In this document: positions 38,401-46,816 of the stretch, one piece after another
How positions within the stretch are numbered: position 1 is the stretch's first letter
Layout: each line of letters starts with the position of its first letter
Assembly: GCF_002300165.1 (NCBI RefSeq)
Contig: NZ_MLCE01000029.1
Span: 30,794-94,793 of the forward strand
Origin: Streptomyces sp. Tue6028
GTDB taxonomy: Bacteria; Actinomycetota; Actinomycetes; Streptomycetales; Streptomycetaceae
DNA: 64,000 nt
Reading direction: 5' to 3'
Notes under the pieces: generated by a model
Database searches by the model: none
The model's input: the letters and a program-made list of their open reading frames with translations, nothing else
What the model was told of the DNA's origin: nothing
Made by a program: the position numbers and the translations under genes

Positions 38401-39371
38401 AGGAGCCGTCGGCCGTGTGCCGGGCCGTGGACCGCTGGGCGCACGACGAGCGGCCCGCACGGCGCGTGGCGGCGGTGACGTACGGGCTGCGGGCCGCGCC
38501 CTTCGTGCGGACCGTGGCCGACCGCGAACTCCTGCGCTACGCGGCGCTCGCCCTGCTGTCCCGTCCTGCTGACTGCACCCTGCACGGCGGCGCGCTCGGC
38601 CTCCTCGTCCGGGACCCGCGCACCCGCGCCCGGTACCTCCCGCAGGCACTGGACCGCTTCACCGCCGGCGACCCGGGCCTCCCCCCGGGCGCGCTGGTCG
38701 CGGCGCTCACCACCCACCCGGACCCCGTGCTCGACGCGATCCGGAACCGGCTGCGCGGCCCGGGCCCCGGCACCGGCGAGACACTGCGCGCCCTCGCCGA
38801 CGTCACCACGCCCGCCCTCGCCCGCCGCGTCGCCGCACTGGTGCGGGAAGCCGTGGAGCTGCGCCCCGACGCCGCCGCCCACGTCGCCGCGTACGTGGAC
38901 CGGCGGCTGGAACAGGGGCCTGCGGTACGCGCCGTGCTGCTGCCGCTGGTCGGCGGTCTGCTGGACGGCTGCCCCACCCCGGTGCGCGCGGCGCTCGCCG
39001 AGGTCCTCGCGGCGCCCGGCAGCCGCACGTCGCGCCCCCTGCGCCGCGAGCTGCTGGACCTGCTCCTCGCGCGGGAACACGACCCGGCCGTCCTCGGCAG
39101 CCTGCTCAAGGCCGCCGCGGAGGGAGCGGACCGACGGGGCGAGGAGCCCACCAGGGAGCTGGTGCACCGGGCGGGCCTCCTCCTCGTGCGCACCCCGGCC
39201 GGAGCCACCGGCTTCGACCGCGGCCTCGTCGACCTGGCCCGGCACGTCCCGGGATTCGCCGTCCTGCTGGCCCGCTGGCTGACCGGTTCCCCCGAGGAAT
39301 GGGCCGCGGTCGTGGGACCGAGCACCCGCCGCATGATCGAGAACCTGGCCGGAGTCCGGGTTCCCGCGTGA
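35469..39371 (+). CDS. Trypsin-like domain / STAND-type P-loop NTPase fusion, catalytic Ser missing
   Basis: 1300-aa protein of no established function. Residues about 20-205 have a chymotrypsin-like fold: a His site in GTVITSHEAVDG, an Asp site in DADLALVRTEG, but the nucleophile motif reads GGGAAGGPVLD, with Ala165 where the Ser of GxSGGP should be. A P-loop NTPase follows: Walker A LVGRPGSGRTTEL (about residues 277-286, Arg in place of the usual Lys), Walker B LLLLLDGPEEM (about 403-413), and a sensor-like VVGCRAEYWE, as in STAND/NACHT ATPases. The remaining 800 residues are mostly helical and repeat-like, broken by a Gly/Thr/Asp-rich linker at about residues 815-895. ATG 35469 has GGGAGG seven bases upstream. 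It sits alone between truB and ribF. Such fusions are known from predicted conflict or signalling proteins; here defence, sensing or scaffolding are all open. Confidence 0.85.
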   Translation: MAGRGPRTVGRQPADDRGDARDTALVRICDLAGRPRGTGFAADHHGTVITSHEAVDGLARLVLHAPGDRTCVVTSDAVTPLPDADLALVRTEGLGLDPLPVTVRDRIATGTYVRIAAGGWREARLLGTSPATYTATDRFHLLGDVQELAIGTAGADALRLGGGAAGGPVLDATTGAVVAVLGTALHTGRRAAGFAVPLRGVPGLAALLARNAASVPAYGADLNLAGALELTVTSVGSDGPGAATTLGSAGTGRGPVERADVVREFTAFEDGPAAVLGLVGRPGSGRTTELAALAARRTSGAEPAPTLWLRGADLLGTDTSVADAATRALERAGRIVAAPGEEREAAGGPSLRDLADDQPAADPATVQGIPPDAGLLPPGRYEGELGDIGPERLARLARETGRPLLLLLDGPEEMPPDLAHRLPEWTAGTADWLRETGARLVVGCRAEYWEQAGAGFPDDLLHGAAPGTASPEGRLPACVRLGDLTEDEARLARARAGIAEGALAGADARHPLVLRLFSEVRAALPGHPAGRPDRDEVFSAYLDLMCLRVAVRLAAANGLRGTAVRRLAALVSGQVHEAARRCLGPGQGELDRASFETVFPWGPVPGGRLAETCGWASAVLTEGLLVPAGDGYRFADEELADWIQGTHLDLGAALHALVHRRRPPASPQVPAQRTAPSRRPRSSRTADARTVPVPRHRIGPVVETLLLLARQQGAAELARRLDDLADAVDDLLPKTPGPLGDPAWWATRLCAEVLLRVPDAMPYIGVLRRLAERIVTWRETGRGVPAEFGPGFWEALPVPDTERFDLLRRLVVADEVRRPGAAGGTEEPRHPGASGDLDETARPTARPTAPQDGFPGITDAEGTRGVGSTTDLGGTGDVGDAPTRGARESGFRAASTAPRCLDAVARLLAADPTAVQRHLTGWFDDERPLPAAPHATVATAAQALLYAHRGRALDDLAEALVDSAHRRGDELLAVLAEEEPSAVCRAVDRWAHDERPARRVAAVTYGLRAAPFVRTVADRELLRYAALALLSRPADCTLHGGALGLLVRDPRTRARYLPQALDRFTAGDPGLPPGALVAALTTHPDPVLDAIRNRLRGPGPGTGETLRALADVTTPALARRVAALVREAVELRPDAAAHVAAYVDRRLEQGPAVRAVLLPLVGGLLDGCPTPVRAALAEVLAAPGSRTSRPLRRELLDLLLAREHDPAVLGSLLKAAAEGADRRGEEPTRELVHRAGLLLVRTPAGATGFDRGLVDLARHVPGFAVLLARWLTGSPEEWAAVVGPSTRRMIENLAGVRVPA

Positions 39372-39515
39372 CCCCGAGCCCCGCCGACCGCCCGCTCCGT
39401 GTCCGTGCTCCTCGTCACAGCTCGATGCCGATGCAAGCCGAGCGCACACGGCATGGCACCCTTAGAGCTGCGAATGAGGCAATCACGGACACGGGTTCGA
39501 CAAGGAGCGGTCACA

Positions 39516-40484
39516 GTGCAGCGCTGGCGTGGCTTGGAGGACATCCCCCAGGACTGGGGGCGCAGCGTCGTCACCATCGGCTCCTACGACGGAGTCCACC
39601 GCGGGCACCAGCTGATCATCAAGCATGCCGTGGACCGCGCCCGAGAGCTGGGCGTGCCGTCCGTCGTCGTGACGTTCGACCCGCACCCGAGCGAGGTCGT
39701 GCGCCCCGGCAGCCACCCCCCGCTGCTGGCCCCGCACCACCGTCGCGCGGAGCTGATGGCCGAGCTGGGCGTGGACGCCCTGCTCATCCTCCCCTTCACC
39801 AGCGAGTTCTCGAAGTTGTCGCCCGCCGACTTCGTCGTGAAGGTCCTGGTCGACAAGCTCCACGCGAAGGCCGTCGTCGAGGGCCCGAACTTCCGCTTCG
39901 GCCACAAGGCCGCGGGCAACGTCGACTTCCTGCGCGAGCAGGGCGAGACGTACGACTTCGAGGTCGAGGTCGTCGACCTGTACGTCACGGGTGAGGCGGG
40001 CGGCGGAGAGCCGTTCTCCTCGACCTTGACCCGGCGGCTCGTCGCCGAGGGCGACGTCGAGGGCGCCCGCGAGATCCTCGGCCGCCCGCACCGCGTCGAG
40101 GGCGTCGTCGTCCGCGGCGCCCAGCGCGGCCGGGAGCTCGGCTTCCCGACGGCCAATGTCGAGACCCTCCCGCACACGGCCATCCCCGCGGACGGCGTGT
40201 ACGCCGGCTGGCTGCACGTCGCGGACGAGGCGATGCCCGCAGCGATCTCCGTCGGCACGAACCCGCAGTTCGACGGCACCGAGCGCACGGTCGAGGCCTA
40301 CGCCATCGACCGCGTCGGCCTCGACCTCTACGGCCTCCACGTCGCCGTCGACTTCCTCGCCTACGTCCGCGGCCAGGCCAGGTTCGACTCGATCGAGGCG
40401 CTGCTGGAAGCCATCGGGGACGACGTGAAGCGGTCGCGCGAGCTCATCGAGGCCTACGAGGCCGACTCCGCCCCTCCGGCGTAG
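39516..40484 (+). CDS. ribF: Bifunctional riboflavin kinase / FMN adenylyltransferase
   Basis: 322-aa enzyme that phosphorylates riboflavin to FMN and adenylates it to FAD. The N-terminal nucleotidyltransferase domain has GSYDGVHRGHQ and GPNFRFGHKAAG; the C-terminal kinase domain has GVVVRGAQRGRELGFPTANV and GVYAGW. GTG 39516 is preceded by AAGGAG at eight bases, whereas the open frame upstream lacks a site. It has no partner gene on its strand downstream: a very strong terminator follows. Confidence 0.96.
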   Translation: MQRWRGLEDIPQDWGRSVVTIGSYDGVHRGHQLIIKHAVDRARELGVPSVVVTFDPHPSEVVRPGSHPPLLAPHHRRAELMAELGVDALLILPFTSEFSKLSPADFVVKVLVDKLHAKAVVEGPNFRFGHKAAGNVDFLREQGETYDFEVEVVDLYVTGEAGGGEPFSSTLTRRLVAEGDVEGAREILGRPHRVEGVVVRGAQRGRELGFPTANVETLPHTAIPADGVYAGWLHVADEAMPAAISVGTNPQFDGTERTVEAYAIDRVGLDLYGLHVAVDFLAYVRGQARFDSIEALLEAIGDDVKRSRELIEAYEADSAPPA

Positions 40485-40504
40485 TCGCCCAGTCCTCTTC
40501 GGTA

Positions 40505-40554
40505 CGACGACGGGGGCGGCCGGTGCTCCGAAGCACCGGCCGCCCCCGTCGTCG
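40505..40554. terminator. Very strong bidirectional terminator
   Basis: A perfect 23-bp inverted repeat (40505-40527 and 40532-40554) with loop CCGA lies in the 73-bp gap between the convergent ribF and ABC-transporter genes. It is the longest perfect hairpin in the window. Confidence 0.92.
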
Positions 40555-40557
40555 CGG

Positions 40558-41562
40558 TCAGCCGGCGACCGTCGCCCGGGCCCAGTGGCAGGCCACCTGC
40601 GTCCCGCCGGCACCGTCGAGCACCTCCAGGTCCCGGCCGCGGCAGGCGTCCGCCACACCGGCCCGCTCGGCCTCGCCGCTCGCGAGGATCTGGCAGCGGG
40701 CGTGGAAGCGGCAGCCCGCCGGGATGCGGGACGGGTCCGGGGGCTCGCCCGTCAGCACGACCGGATCGCCCGGGGCCTCCGGCAGCACGGAGAGCAGTGC
40801 CTGGGTGTAGGGGTGCCGGGGTGCCGTCAGGACCTGCTCGACCTCGCCCGTCTCGACGATGCGGCCGAGGTACATCACCGCGACCCGGTCGGCGATGTTC
40901 CACGCCAGACCCAGGTCGTGCGTCACCACCAGGGCGGACAGGCCGAGTTCGGTGCGCAGACGCAGCAGCAGGGCGAGGATCTCGCCGCGCACCGACGCGT
41001 CCAGCGAGGCAACCGGCTCGTCCGCGACGATGAGTTCGGGCTCCAGGACGAGAGCTCCGGCGATCACCACGCGCTGGCGCTGACCGCCGGACAGCTCGTG
41101 CGGGTACCGGAGGAAGAAGCGTTCCGGCGGGCGCAGTCCGGCCCGGGAGAGGGCCTCCGCGACGGCCGCCTGCTCGTCCCCGCCGTACCTGTGGATGCGC
41201 AGCCCCTCCGCCACCGCGTCGTACACGGTGTGCCGGGGGTTGAGCGAGCCGCTCGGGTCCTGGAGGACGAGCTGGACGCGCTTGCGATACGCCTTCAGGG
41301 CGCGCGAGGAGTAGTCGAGCGGCTTGCCGTCGAAGGTGACGTGCCCGCCGGTCGGCGGGACGAGACCGAGGAGCGAGCGCGCGAGTGTCGTCTTGCCGCA
41401 GCCCGACTCGCCGACCAGGGCGACGATCTCGCCGCGCCGGATGTCGAGGTCGACGCCGTCGACCGCCCGCGCGCGGGCGGCGCCGTTGCGTCCGGCGAAC
41501 GAGACGTGCAGGTCCTCTGCGCGCAGCAGCGGAGCGGCCGGCGCGGCGGTGTCAGTGGTCAT
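40558..41562 (-). CDS. Oligopeptide/dipeptide ABC transporter ATPase (OppF-type)
   Basis: 334-aa ATPase of a peptide importer. Walker A GESGCGKTTLARSL, signature LSGGQRQRV, Walker B LIVADEPVASLD and the switch His in VVTHDLGLAWN are intact. The C-terminal oligopeptide-transporter extension carries the cysteine pattern GCRFHARCQILASGE and ACRGRDLEV, which in this family can bind an iron-sulfur cluster. Last gene of the five-gene reverse-strand opp operon; its ATG overlaps the OppD stop. Confidence 0.93.
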   Translation of the reverse strand: MTTDTAAPAAPLLRAEDLHVSFAGRNGAARARAVDGVDLDIRRGEIVALVGESGCGKTTLARSLLGLVPPTGGHVTFDGKPLDYSSRALKAYRKRVQLVLQDPSGSLNPRHTVYDAVAEGLRIHRYGGDEQAAVAEALSRAGLRPPERFFLRYPHELSGGQRQRVVIAGALVLEPELIVADEPVASLDASVRGEILALLLRLRTELGLSALVVTHDLGLAWNIADRVAVMYLGRIVETGEVEQVLTAPRHPYTQALLSVLPEAPGDPVVLTGEPPDPSRIPAGCRFHARCQILASGEAERAGVADACRGRDLEVLDGAGGTQVACHWARATVAG

Positions 41563-42560
41563 GGCGTGCTGCTCCTGGCTTCTTCGGCCGGGCTGCCCGG
41601 CTGGGGGACCGACGCGCCCGCGTGCACACAGGCCGCCCACCTCGCTGTGCCCGCGTCGCGGAGCTCCTGGTCCTCGGTGATGCAGGAGTCCAGGGCCACC
41701 GGGCACCGCGGGTGGAACGTGCATCCGGACGGCAGCGCGGACGGGTCCGGCGGATCGCCCGGCAGGCCGCGCGGCGCGAACCGCGACGCCGTGTCGCCGA
41801 TACGGGGGAAGGCGGCCGACAGGGCCTTGCCGTACGGGTGCCGGGCGTCCTCGTACACCTGCCGGGCCGGGCCCTCCTCGACGACTCGGCCCGCGTACAT
41901 CACGGCGAGGCGGTCGCAGGTGTCGGCCAGCACCGCGAGGTCGTGGCTGATCATGACGAGGCCCAGGTCCTGCTCGCTGACCAGCTGCTCGATCAGGCGG
42001 AGGATCTGCGCCTGGATCATCACGTCGAGCGCCGTGGTCGGTTCGTCGGCGATGACCAGCCGCGGGTCGCAGGCCAGCGCCATGGCGATCATGACGCGCT
42101 GGCGCTGACCGCCGGACAGCTCGTGCGGATAGGCGCTCGCGCGGGCGGCGGGCAGGCCGACGTGTTCGAGCAGTTCTCCGGTCTTCTTCCGGGCCCCCGC
42201 GGGCGTCGCCTTCTTGTGCAGCAGGATCGGCTCGGCGATCTGGTCGCCGATGCGGTGGACCGCGTTCAGCGAGTGCATGGCGCCCTGGAAGACGATCGAG
42301 GCGCCCGCCCAGCGGACCGCCCGCACCTGCCCCCACTTCATCTTCAGGACGTCCTCGCCGTCGAGCAGGATCTCCCCGCTCGTGCGCGTCCCCGCGGGGA
42401 GCAGCCGCAGCAGCGCGAGCGCCAGCGTGGACTTGCCGCAGCCGGACTCGCCCGCGACACCGAGCTTCTGCCCCGCGTCGAGCGACAGGTCCACGCCGCG
42501 CACGGCGGCCGCGCCGCCCGCGTAGGTCACTTCGAGGTTCCTGACCTCCAGCAGGGTCAA
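41559..42560 (-). CDS. Oligopeptide/dipeptide ABC transporter ATPase (OppD-type)
   Basis: 333-aa ATPase paired with the OppF-type subunit. Walker A GESGCGKSTLALAL, signature LSGGQRQRV, Walker B LVIADEPTTALD, switch ISHDLAVLAD, and the C-terminal GCTFHPRCPVALDSC pattern. I place the start at TTG 42560, which overlaps the permease stop (TTGA) and has GGGAG seven bases upstream; the frame is open further but that part reads in the permease region and is not ABC-like. Confidence 0.9.
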   Translation of the reverse strand: MTLLEVRNLEVTYAGGAAAVRGVDLSLDAGQKLGVAGESGCGKSTLALALLRLLPAGTRTSGEILLDGEDVLKMKWGQVRAVRWAGASIVFQGAMHSLNAVHRIGDQIAEPILLHKKATPAGARKKTGELLEHVGLPAARASAYPHELSGGQRQRVMIAMALACDPRLVIADEPTTALDVMIQAQILRLIEQLVSEQDLGLVMISHDLAVLADTCDRLAVMYAGRVVEEGPARQVYEDARHPYGKALSAAFPRIGDTASRFAPRGLPGDPPDPSALPSGCTFHPRCPVALDSCITEDQELRDAGTARWAACVHAGASVPQPGSPAEEARSSTP

Positions 42561-43522
42561 CGTGCCACTCCCAGCTTGGGGTTGAGGACGGACTCGACGG
42601 CGCGCCCGCACAGCGTGAACGCCAGCGCGACCACCGCGATCGCGACACCGGGCGGTACCAGGTACCACCATTTCCCGGCGCTGACCGCGCCGGCCTCCCG
42701 CGCGTCCTGGAGCAGCCCGCCCCAGGACACCACCGTGGGATCACCGAGCCCGAGGAAGGCGAGGGTCGCCTCGGCGAGGATCGCGGAGGAGATGATCAGG
42801 GTCGTCTGCGCCAGTACCAGCGGCATCACATTGGGCAGGACGTGCCGGGTCATGATGTGCCAGTGTCCGCCGCCGAGCGCCTTGGCCCGTTCGATGTACG
42901 GCCGCGACTCCACCGCGAGGGTCTGCGCGCGCACCAGACGCGCCGTCGTCGGCCAGGTCGTCACGCCGATCGCCAGGATGATCGTGCCGAGCGACCGGCT
43001 CATGACGGTGGCCAGCGCGATCGCGAGGACCAGTGTGGGCATCACCAGGAACCAGTCCGTGATCCGCATCATCACGGTCGCGTACCAGCCCTTGAAGTGT
43101 CCGGCGGTGATGCCGATGAGCGCGCCGATCGCGACCGAGAGTACGGCGGCGAGCAGTCCCACGAGCAGCGAGACCCGGGCGCCCCACACCACGAGCCCGA
43201 GCAGATTGCGCCCGAACTGGTCCGTTCCCAGGGGGAATTCGGTGCTCGGGCTCTCCATGGGATCGCCCGGCGCGTCGGTCACGCTCTGCACGTCGGAGCC
43301 GACGGTCAGCGGCGCGGTCAGCGCGATGAGCGCGCAGAGTCCGAGGGCGGCGAGTCCGAAGACGCCGGCGTGGTGGGTGCGGTACTGCTTCCAGAAACGG
43401 GCGGCGGAATGACGGCGGCGCTGCCAGGCGAGGGCACGGGGGCTCCTCGCCGTCGCAGGGCCGCCTTTCGAAGCCGCCGTGGATTCGGTCGTCATCGGCC
43501 CGTCCGACTCGGTCGTGGTCAT
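42557..43522 (-). CDS. Oligopeptide ABC transporter permease (OppC-type)
   Basis: 321-aa inner-membrane permease. A cytoplasmic Gln/Arg-rich N terminus leads to the first helix (GVFGLAALGLCALIALTAP) and the periplasmic-side PLGTDQFGRNLLGLVVWG motif characteristic of DppC/OppC; the EAA loop is YIERAKALGGGHWHIMTRHVLPNV in split form. About six helices are visible. Overlaps OppB by ATGA. Confidence 0.93.
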   Translation of the reverse strand: MTTTESDGPMTTESTAASKGGPATARSPRALAWQRRRHSAARFWKQYRTHHAGVFGLAALGLCALIALTAPLTVGSDVQSVTDAPGDPMESPSTEFPLGTDQFGRNLLGLVVWGARVSLLVGLLAAVLSVAIGALIGITAGHFKGWYATVMMRITDWFLVMPTLVLAIALATVMSRSLGTIILAIGVTTWPTTARLVRAQTLAVESRPYIERAKALGGGHWHIMTRHVLPNVMPLVLAQTTLIISSAILAEATLAFLGLGDPTVVSWGGLLQDAREAGAVSAGKWWYLVPPGVAIAVVALAFTLCGRAVESVLNPKLGVAR

Positions 43523-44586
43523 CGGCCCACCCGTGGGTCCAGCAGCGGATAGATCAGGTCGGCGAGCGTGTTCATCACGATCACGGCTGCCGCGAAGACG
43601 AAGAACAGCCCCTGCACCAAGGGCAGGTCCGGCACGCTCAGCGCCTGGTAGAAGAGCCCGCCGAGGCCCGGCCAGGAGAAGACGGTCTCGACGAGGATCA
43701 CTCCCGCGACCGTCCGGCCGAGGTTGATGAAGATCAGTGTCACGGTCGGCAGCAGCGCGTTGGGCACGGCGTGCCGACGGCGTACGAGGTCGTCCCGCAG
43801 CCCCTTCGCCCGGGCGGTCGTCAGATAGTCGCTGCCCATCTCGTCCAGCAGGGCCGACCGCGTGACGAGCAGGGTCTGCCCGTACTCGACCGCGACCAGC
43901 GTCACCACCGGGAGGATCAGATGGTGGGCCACGTCCATGACGTACGCGAAGCCCTCGTTGCCCCCCGACTCCATGCCCCCGGTGGGGAAGAGACCGGGGA
44001 TGGGGCCCATGCCCACCGAGAACACGATGATGAGGAGCAGACCCAGCCAGAAGGACGGAATGGAGTAGAGGGTCAGCGCCAGGCCGGTGTTGACCCGGTC
44101 GCTCAGCCCGCCGTTGCGCCACGCGGAGCGCGTGCCGATGAAGATGCCGAGCGCGGTGTAGAGCACGAACGCCGTGCCGGTGAGCAGCAGGGTGTTCGGC
44201 AGCGCCTCCGTGATCTTGTCGATGACGGGGGCCCGGAACTGGTACGAGGTGCCGAGATCGCCGGTGAGCGCCTTGCCGCAGTAGTCCGTGAACTGCTCCC
44301 ACATCGGCAGGTCGAGCCCGAACTCCTTGCGGTAGTTGGCCAGTTGCTCGGCAGACACCTGGCGGCCGCCCGTCATGTACTTGACCGGGTCGCCGGGGAT
44401 GAGCCGGAACAGGAAGAAGCTGGTGACGAGGACGGCCAGCAGCGAGACGGCCGCGCCGCCCAACTTGCCCGCCACATACCGCAGATACGCGGTTCTGGTA
44501 CGCGCCCTGGGCCCGCGGACCGACGGCCCGGCCTGCGCCGGACCGTCGGTCGCCTCGACCAGCGAGGGTGTTGCCTCAGCGGTCAT
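43519..44586 (-). CDS. Oligopeptide ABC transporter permease (OppB-type)
   Basis: 355-aa permease. After an unusually long cytoplasmic N terminus of about 40 residues the OppB pattern follows: FFLFRLIPGDPVKYM, LGLDLPMWEQF-like loop, and the C-terminal INLGRTVAGVILVETVFSWPGLG. It pairs with the OppC-type subunit. ATG 44586 is 76 bases downstream of the binding-protein stop; the GC-rich gap contains a small imperfect hairpin (ACCCCGC near 44618). Confidence 0.93.
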   Translation of the reverse strand: MTAEATPSLVEATDGPAQAGPSVRGPRARTRTAYLRYVAGKLGGAAVSLLAVLVTSFFLFRLIPGDPVKYMTGGRQVSAEQLANYRKEFGLDLPMWEQFTDYCGKALTGDLGTSYQFRAPVIDKITEALPNTLLLTGTAFVLYTALGIFIGTRSAWRNGGLSDRVNTGLALTLYSIPSFWLGLLLIIVFSVGMGPIPGLFPTGGMESGGNEGFAYVMDVAHHLILPVVTLVAVEYGQTLLVTRSALLDEMGSDYLTTARAKGLRDDLVRRRHAVPNALLPTVTLIFINLGRTVAGVILVETVFSWPGLGGLFYQALSVPDLPLVQGLFFVFAAAVIVMNTLADLIYPLLDPRVGR

Positions 44587-44662
44587 GAACTACTCATTCG
44601 CTCGTGCGTTCATGGGGACCCCGCATGCGTTCGCGGGGGTTCCCTCGGGGGCGGTGCGGGTC

Positions 44663-46507
44663 CTACTCACGGTCCTCGGCCGTCGAGCGCCTCCGCATCG
44701 CGAAGAACGCCCCGATGCCCGCGAGGACGAGGACGCCCGCGACGATGCCGATGATGACGCCCGTCGAGCTCGAACTGTCGGAGGACTCACCGGAGGAGCC
44801 CGCCGGGACCGCCGACCACCAGCTCCAGTAACCGTCCTGGCCGTAGATGTTGCCCGCAGCCTTCGGCATCGTCTCGATCGACTTGATCTGGTCGGTGCGG
44901 TAGGCCTCGACCGCGTTCGGGTACGCCATGACGTTCATGTACCCGGTGTCGTACAGCCGCGACTCCATCTGCTTGACGATGTCCGCCCGCTTGGCGGTGT
45001 CGTACTCGGCGAGCTGCTGGTCGTACAGCTCGTCGTACTTCTTGTCGCAGATGAAGTTGTCCGTGGCCCCGGTGTCCTTGGGGGTGGCGGGCAGCGCCCC
45101 GCAGGTGTGGATCGACAGGACGAAGTCGGGGTCGGGGTTGACCGACCAGCCGTCGAACGCCAGGTCGTAGGTGCCCGCCAGCCAGGGGTCGGTCACGTTG
45201 TCCAGGCAGTTGAGGGTGACACCGATGCCCAGCTTGCCGTACCACTCCTTCAGGTACTGTCCGACCGCCTTGTCGTTCGGGTCGGTGGCGTGGCAGAGGA
45301 CCCGGTAGTTGATCGGCTTGCCGTTCTTCTCGACGCGCTTGCCGTCACCGTTCTTCTTGTAGCCCGCCTCGTCGAGGAGCTTCGCGGCCCTGGCCGGGTC
45401 GTACGTCAGCTGCTGGCTCGCCTCCGGCTTCCAGAAGTACGTCGAGAAGCGCGGCGGGATGTAGCCCTCGCCCTCCACGGCATGGCCCTGGAAGACCTTG
45501 TCGATGAGGGTCTTCCGGTCGATCGCGAGGAAGAGCGCCTGACGCACCTTCTGGTCGAGCAGGGACTCGGCGCCGTCACCGAACTTCTTGCCGTTCTTCG
45601 CCTGGGCGCCGGGGTTGGTGGCGAGGGCGTAGAAGCGGCGGCCGGGGGCGTCGTTCACCTTGATGTTCTGCTGGCTCTTGAGTGCCGTCGACTGGGCCGG
45701 CGTGAGGCCGGAGACGAAGGACACCTCGCCCTTCTGGAGGGCGGCGACGGCCGCGTCGCCGTCCTTGTAGTACTTGAAGACCAGCTCGTCGAACTTGGGG
45801 GCACCCCGCCAGAAGCTCTTGTTGGGCTTCAGGCGTACGTAGCTGTCCGGCTTGTAGTCCGTCAGGATGAACGGCCCGTTGCCGACGATCGGGAACTGCT
45901 TGTCGTTGTTGAACTTCGTGAAGTCCCCGACCTTCTCCCAGACGTGCTTGGGCACGATCGGCACGTCGAGCGCGGCCATCGTGGCCTGCGGCTTCTTCAG
46001 CTCGATGACGAGCTTGGTGGCGCTGGGGGCCGTGACCTTCTTGAAGTTGCCGACGAAGCTGCCGTTCGCGGTGGCCGCGCCCTCGTCGGTCATCATCTTG
46101 TTGAACGTCCAGGCCGCGTCCTCGGCGGTGGCCTGCTGACCGTCCGACCACTTCGAGTTCGACCGGATCGTGTAGGTCCAGGTGAGCTTGTCGGCGGACG
46201 GCTCCCACTTGGTGGCGAGGCCGGGGATCGCGTGGTTGTCCGCCGGATCGTAGTTGGTCAGGTACTCGTACATGAGCCGGTGGATGCTCGTGCTGACCAG
46301 CCGTGACGCCAGGAACGGACTCAGCGAGTCGACGCTCTGCGCGACCGCGACGGTGAGGACCTTCTTGTTCTCCTTGGCCTGGGCCTGATGCGGTGCCGGG
46401 TTGAGCGGGGTCGCCAGACCGGCGGTGAGGGTGAGCGCTGCGGCACCTGCGGCGGCGACGAGCCGCGGACGCAGGAGCCCTCTGTGGTGCTGATCCTGTG
46501 TGTTCAT
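44663..46507 (-). CDS. Family 5 peptide-binding protein with C-terminal membrane anchor
   Basis: 614-aa extracellular binding protein of the opp importer (SBP family 5). The N-terminal Sec signal (LVAAAGAAALTLTAGLATP) has no lipobox cysteine. The binding domain contains the family's KWEPSADKLTWTYTIRSNSKWSDG-like entry (written in parts: KWEPSADKLTWTY, SKWSDGQQATAEDAAW). After residue 565 a Ser-rich linker (SSGESSDSSSS) leads to one membrane helix, GVIIGIVAGVLVLAGIGAFF, and a basic tail. So it seems tethered by a C-terminal helix and not by a lipid, which is unusual for Streptomyces binding proteins. First gene of the operon; a good promoter lies 86-115 bases upstream. Confidence 0.92.
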   Translation of the reverse strand: MNTQDQHHRGLLRPRLVAAAGAAALTLTAGLATPLNPAPHQAQAKENKKVLTVAVAQSVDSLSPFLASRLVSTSIHRLMYEYLTNYDPADNHAIPGLATKWEPSADKLTWTYTIRSNSKWSDGQQATAEDAAWTFNKMMTDEGAATANGSFVGNFKKVTAPSATKLVIELKKPQATMAALDVPIVPKHVWEKVGDFTKFNNDKQFPIVGNGPFILTDYKPDSYVRLKPNKSFWRGAPKFDELVFKYYKDGDAAVAALQKGEVSFVSGLTPAQSTALKSQQNIKVNDAPGRRFYALATNPGAQAKNGKKFGDGAESLLDQKVRQALFLAIDRKTLIDKVFQGHAVEGEGYIPPRFSTYFWKPEASQQLTYDPARAAKLLDEAGYKKNGDGKRVEKNGKPINYRVLCHATDPNDKAVGQYLKEWYGKLGIGVTLNCLDNVTDPWLAGTYDLAFDGWSVNPDPDFVLSIHTCGALPATPKDTGATDNFICDKKYDELYDQQLAEYDTAKRADIVKQMESRLYDTGYMNVMAYPNAVEAYRTDQIKSIETMPKAAGNIYGQDGYWSWWSAVPAGSSGESSDSSSSTGVIIGIVAGVLVLAGIGAFFAMRRRSTAEDRE

Positions 46508-46592
46508 GGGTCGGTGACCTCACGTCATCGCTTGCGCAGAGATGGCTGGTTGAACGACTTGATCGGGATGGCGCCGGCGGGGTTGATGTGTG

Positions 46593-46622
46593 TGTCTATC
46601 AGCGGCGGTCGACGCGAGTCAA
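46593..46622 (-). promoter_or_regulatory. Sigma-70-type promoter of the opp operon
   Basis: On the reverse strand TTGACT (46622-46617) and TAGACA (46598-46593) are separated by 18 bases, close to the vegetative consensus, about 85 bases before the binding-protein start. Confidence 0.6.
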
Positions 46623-46748
46623 CGGCACATGAACCCCATGTGGCCTGCGGAAATAACGAGTTGGCGCGGATTTTTCGCTCATTGGTTCAGACCGGTGAAG
46701 CCGCCCTGGTGACGGCCTGACGGCTCAAGACGTCCCTGGACACACGAA

Positions 46749-46812
46749 GGGCCCGCACCGTCCGTGGACGGTGCGGGCCCGAGCGTGAATCGGCCCCCCG
46801 GAAGGGGCCGAT
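46749..46812 (-). terminator. Tandem hairpins after the ParA-like gene
   Basis: Two perfect inverted repeats: ATCGGCCCC with its complement (46789-46797, 46804-46812) and GGGCCCGCACCGTC with its complement (46749-46762, 46767-46780). They follow the ParA-like gene by five bases and separate it from the opp operon on the same strand. Confidence 0.85.
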
Positions 46813-46816
46813 CGGG

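Noticed and set aside
35430..39449. 1339-codon reverse frame opposite the trypsin-like/STAND gene
   Set aside because: Gly/Arg/Val low complexity; the forward frame has a ribosome site and conserved-looking motifs.
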